From: Pseudosporangium ferrugineum
GTDB lineage: Bacteria; Actinomycetota; Actinomycetes; Mycobacteriales; Micromonosporaceae
Length of the DNA: 64,000 bases
Reading direction: 5' to 3'
NCBI RefSeq assembly: GCF_003002065.1
Contig: NZ_PVZG01000010.1
Location: 186,001-250,000, forward strand
Every line of letters begins with the position of its first letter. Position 1 is the first letter of the stretch. Of the stretch, positions 61,419 to 64,000 are shown piece by piece. Under the pieces are notes generated by a model. That model ran no database searches and was not told the origin of the DNA. It saw only the letters and a program-made list of their open reading frames with translations. Position numbers and translations under genes: made by a program.

Positions 61419-63731
61419 CTACTCTTTCACCAGGAGAGCGACGGGGTACGTGTGCAGCAGGTCGGCCACGGCCAGCCGGCTCCCGCCGTAACTGGTGTTC
61501 GTGAAGACCTCCGTCCAGGTGTGGCCGTCGAGGGTCAGCGTGGTGTCGTGCCAGCCACCGTGCCGCGACAGGCCGACCGGCAGCCGCGTCGCCACCGCCA
61601 CCGCACCGCCGCGGTCGAAGGCCACCACGTGCTCGGCGACCCGGCCGTCGGCGAACACCGGCCGGTACCCGCCGAACAGCTCCGGCCGCTGCCGGCGCAG
61701 CCGCAGGGTGCGGCTGGTGACCAGGAGCTTGGCGGCACCGCTCCCGTCGACCGGCGGCTGCCATCCGTCGTCGATGCGGGCCAGCAGCTCGCGGCGCAGG
61801 CCGAAGTCCACCGGGCGCCGGTTGTCCGGGTCGACCAGCGAGTGGTCCCACAGCTCGGTGCCCTGGTAGACGTCCGGCACGCCGGGCATGGTCAGCTGCA
61901 CCAGCTTCTGAGCGAGCGAGTTGGACCAGCCCGGCCCGCTGATCGTGCGGGCGAACGCGTCGACCTCGGCGTGCAGGGCCGGGTCGTCGTAGATCCGGTC
62001 GACCATCGCCCGCAGCGCGGTCTCGAACCTCTCGTCCGGCCTGGTCCAGGTGGTGCCGACGCCGCTCTCCCGGGCCGCCTTCAGCGCGTACGCGTGCAGC
62101 CGCTCCCGGTCGAGCGGCCACGCACCGACCGCGGCCTGCCAGATCAGGTGCGCCAGCGCCGGATCCGGCAGCGGCGCGAGGCGCACCCAGCGGCGTACCA
62201 CCTCGGTCCAGTCGCCGGGCAGCTCGGAGAGGACGGCGAGCCGGGCCCGGACGTCCTCGCTGCGCTTGGTGTCGTGGGTGGACAGCGACGTCATGCCGGC
62301 CGGCCACCGCCGCTGGCGCTCCGCCGCGGTGTCGTGGAACTCGTCCAGGTTCACGCCGAACTTCGACGGGTCGTTGCCCACCTCGTTGCGGGCCGTGAAG
62401 CGGGTCCACCGGTAGAACGCGGTGTCCTCGACGCCCTTGGCCATCACCGCGCCGGTGTACTGCTGGAAGCGGACGGCCAGCTCGTCCGCGGGGTTGCGCA
62501 GCCGGGCGGTGAGCTGGTCGAGGGCCGGGATCAGCCCCGGCCGGCGGCGGCCCGCCTCGGACCGGGCGCGGGCCAGGTGACGCGAGCCGAACGGCAGGTA
62601 CGAGCGGTACACCGGGAAGCAGGCGGCCAGTTCGGCGAGGGCCTTCGGCGCCGCCTCGATCTCGGGCACGAGCCGGCACATCCGGGCCAGCTCGGCGGCG
62701 AGCTGGGTGGTGGCCAGGTGGTACTTCGTCCCGTGGACCAGGTCCTGCCAGCTGGTCTCCCCGCCGGTCAGGTGGTGGTCGAGCGTGTCGAAGAACCGCT
62801 CGGTGGTGGTGTCGACGAAGACGCCGCAGACCTCGGCGAGGGCGTCGTATCCGGTGGTGCCGTCGATCGGCCAGTCGGGGAGCTCCTCGCCGGGCTCCAG
62901 GATCTTCTCGACCACGAGCCAGGCGTCCGGCGCGGCGTCACGCAGCCGCCGCAGGTAGTCCCCCGGGTCGCGCAGCCCGTCCGGGTGGTCGACGCGCAGG
63001 CCCTGGACGGCGCCCTCGGCGTACCAGCGCAGGATCTCGCGGTGGGTGGCCTCGAAGACCTCGGGGTCCTCGACGCGCAGGCCGGCGAGGTCCACGATGG
63101 CGAAGAACCGCCGGTAGTTCAGCTCGGCGTCGCCGCGGGTCCAGGTGACCAGCTCGTAGTGCTGCCGGTCGTGCACCTCGCGGGCGGTGCCCTCGCCGGT
63201 GCCGTCCGCGATCGGGTAGCGCTTGTCGAAGTAGTGCAGCTCGCCGTCCTCGACCCGCAGCTGGTCGAGCGCGTCCGGCTCGTCGGCCAGCACCGGGATC
63301 AGCAGCCGGCCCCGGGACCAGTCGATGTCGTAGAACTTCGCGTACGCGGACTCCCGCCCGTGCTTCAGCACGTCCCACCACGTCGGGTTGGCGGCGGGCA
63401 CCCCGACCCCGGCGTGGTTGGGCACGATGTCCACGACCAGGCCCAGCCCGGCCGCGTCCAGGGCGGCCTTGAGCGCGAGCCGGCCCTCCTCGCCGCCGAG
63501 CGCCGCGCTGACCCGCGTGTGGTCGACGACGTCGTAGCCGTGCTCCGAGCCGGGCGCCGCGGTCAGGATCGGCGCGGTGTAGAGGTGGCTGACGCCGAGG
63601 TCCGCCAGGTAGTCGGCGAGCTCGGCGGTGGGCTTGAAGCCGAAGTCGGGGCGGATCTGGATTCGGTACGTGGAGGAGGGCATGCCTTCAGTCCGGTCGT
63701 GGGCGGCGGTGGGGAGGTCGGATCGGGGCAT
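61419..63731 (-). CDS. treY: Malto-oligosyltrehalose synthase
   Basis: 770 residues. GH13 motifs: STYRIQIRPDFGFKPTAEL, GVSHLYTAPILTAAPGSEHG, LVVDIVPNHAGV, WSRGRLLIPVLADEPD, GLRVDHPDGLRDPGDYL, LVVEKILEPGEEL and LSTHDTKRSEDVRARL. It converts the reducing end of maltodextrin into an alpha-1,1 (trehalose) linkage. The ATG at 63731 shares one base with the treX stop (TAATG); a second ATG at 63683, just before PSSTYRIQI, is also possible. Confidence 0.95.
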   Translation of the reverse strand: MPRSDLPTAAHDRTEGMPSSTYRIQIRPDFGFKPTAELADYLADLGVSHLYTAPILTAAPGSEHGYDVVDHTRVSAALGGEEGRLALKAALDAAGLGLVVDIVPNHAGVGVPAANPTWWDVLKHGRESAYAKFYDIDWSRGRLLIPVLADEPDALDQLRVEDGELHYFDKRYPIADGTGEGTAREVHDRQHYELVTWTRGDAELNYRRFFAIVDLAGLRVEDPEVFEATHREILRWYAEGAVQGLRVDHPDGLRDPGDYLRRLRDAAPDAWLVVEKILEPGEELPDWPIDGTTGYDALAEVCGVFVDTTTERFFDTLDHHLTGGETSWQDLVHGTKYHLATTQLAAELARMCRLVPEIEAAPKALAELAACFPVYRSYLPFGSRHLARARSEAGRRRPGLIPALDQLTARLRNPADELAVRFQQYTGAVMAKGVEDTAFYRWTRFTARNEVGNDPSKFGVNLDEFHDTAAERQRRWPAGMTSLSTHDTKRSEDVRARLAVLSELPGDWTEVVRRWVRLAPLPDPALAHLIWQAAVGAWPLDRERLHAYALKAARESGVGTTWTRPDERFETALRAMVDRIYDDPALHAEVDAFARTISGPGWSNSLAQKLVQLTMPGVPDVYQGTELWDHSLVDPDNRRPVDFGLRRELLARIDDGWQPPVDGSGAAKLLVTSRTLRLRRQRPELFGGYRPVFADGRVAEHVVAFDRGGAVAVATRLPVGLSRHGGWHDTTLTLDGHTWTEVFTNTSYGGSRLAVADLLHTYPVALLVKE

Positions 63732-64000
63732 TACACCGTCCTGTCGAGCACGATGAGCGAGCGGTCGGGCACGAGGATCGTGGAGCCGGCCTCGACCACG
63801 TTCGGGCGGTCGGGCGATGGTTCGGCGGTCTCGATGACCTTCTCCCATTTCTCGCCGTACTCGGTGGGCGGGGTGGCGAACTCGATGGGCGCGTCGTGCG
63901 CGTTGAAGAACAGCAGGAACGAGCTGTCGACGTGGCGCTGGCCGTACTGGCCGCGCTCGCGGATGCCCTCGCCGTTGACGAAGAGCGCGACCGCCCGGCC
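63731..64000 (-). CDS. glgX: Glycogen debranching enzyme, C-terminal end only
   Basis: The frame enters from the right edge and stops with TAA at 63733-63731, giving 89 visible residues. They include RAVALFVNGEGIRERGQYGQ, SSFLLFFNAHDAPIEFATPP, EYGEKWEKVIETAEP and a closing TILVPDRSLIVLDRTV, the usual C-terminal beta domain of GlgX/TreX isoamylase-type enzymes. It would debranch glycogen to supply maltodextrin to TreY. It is coupled to treY by a one-base overlap. The catalytic domain lies outside the window. Confidence 0.93.
   Translation of the reverse strand, partial: GRAVALFVNGEGIRERGQYGQRHVDSSFLLFFNAHDAPIEFATPPTEYGEKWEKVIETAEPSPDRPNVVEAGSTILVPDRSLIVLDRTV

Overview
The window is about 72-75% GC, with dense, often overlapping genes, many GTG starts and strong third-position GC bias. 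The gene content fits a filamentous actinobacterium of the Micromonosporaceae, most likely Actinoplanes or a close relative: an F420-dependent oxidoreductase, an Scr1-type XRE regulator, a SpoIIE-type phosphatase with a built-in anti-sigma kinase domain, DUF3072 and DUF6986 proteins, and the TreX/TreY/TreZ pathway. A chemoreceptor with a FliA-like promoter is what a zoospore-forming Actinoplanes would be expected to carry. I see no rRNA, tRNA, CRISPR array, insertion sequence, prophage or replication origin. This is mostly chromosomal housekeeping and accessory sequence.

Layout. 1-3064: end of an F420 oxidoreductase, a RecQ-like helicase and a small conserved protein. 3134-6691 (minus): ABC ATPase, permease, histidine kinase and LuxR regulator in one coupled operon. 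6773-9569: a GT4 glycosyltransferase facing an SRPBCC/SDR pair. 9577-11525: a less GC-biased patch with an XRE regulator, its small partner and two tiny membrane proteins. 11516-18585: a phytoene-desaturase-like enzyme, a YihY/BrkB membrane protein, several small conserved proteins, and a mechanosensitive-channel-like protein whose tail holds 20 hexapeptide repeats. 18781-22938: the SpoIIE-type phosphatase, a HAD phosphatase and a cation/proton antiporter. 23120-31157: VOC, DUF3072, an HTH/Clp_N operon behind twin palindromic operators, GNAT, a ROK regulator, HAD plus a frameshifted MFS transporter, MarR/pirin and DUF4241. 31402-38629: a proline-rich membrane protein, an overlooked 42-residue membrane protein, a phospholipase-D-like enzyme, a sensor-domain protein, a PCMT-like methyltransferase and an APH kinase with a degenerate Nudix-like front end.

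38666-48805 is a purine-degradation block, all on the minus strand. OHCU decarboxylase, HIU hydrolase, uricase and 8-oxoguanine deaminase form one tight operon. Allantoinase with allantoicase, and malate synthase with a DUF6986 aldolase-fold protein, form two more. Together they would take 8-oxoguanine/urate through allantoin and allantoate to ureidoglycolate plus urea, and glyoxylate on to malate. No recognised ureidoglycolate lyase is present.

48876-58461: an HrpB helicase, the methyl-accepting chemotaxis protein, a membrane GGDEF-EAL protein, a PP2C phosphatase, and a pair made of a membrane protein and an anchored solute-binding protein. The pair resembles the GlnX/GlnH inputs of PknG signalling, but no kinase is in view. 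58509-64000: a YidD with a Cys/Asp-rich N-terminal extension, a catalase-like-fold protein, and a treX-treY-treZ operon (treX runs off the edge).

A recurrent architecture is a -10-like hexamer (TACGGT, TAGGCT, TAGCGT and similar) ending 6-7 bases before the start codon with no ribosome binding site. This points to many leaderless transcripts and was used to choose several starts. All functional calls rest on reading motifs in the translated sequence; no database search was run.
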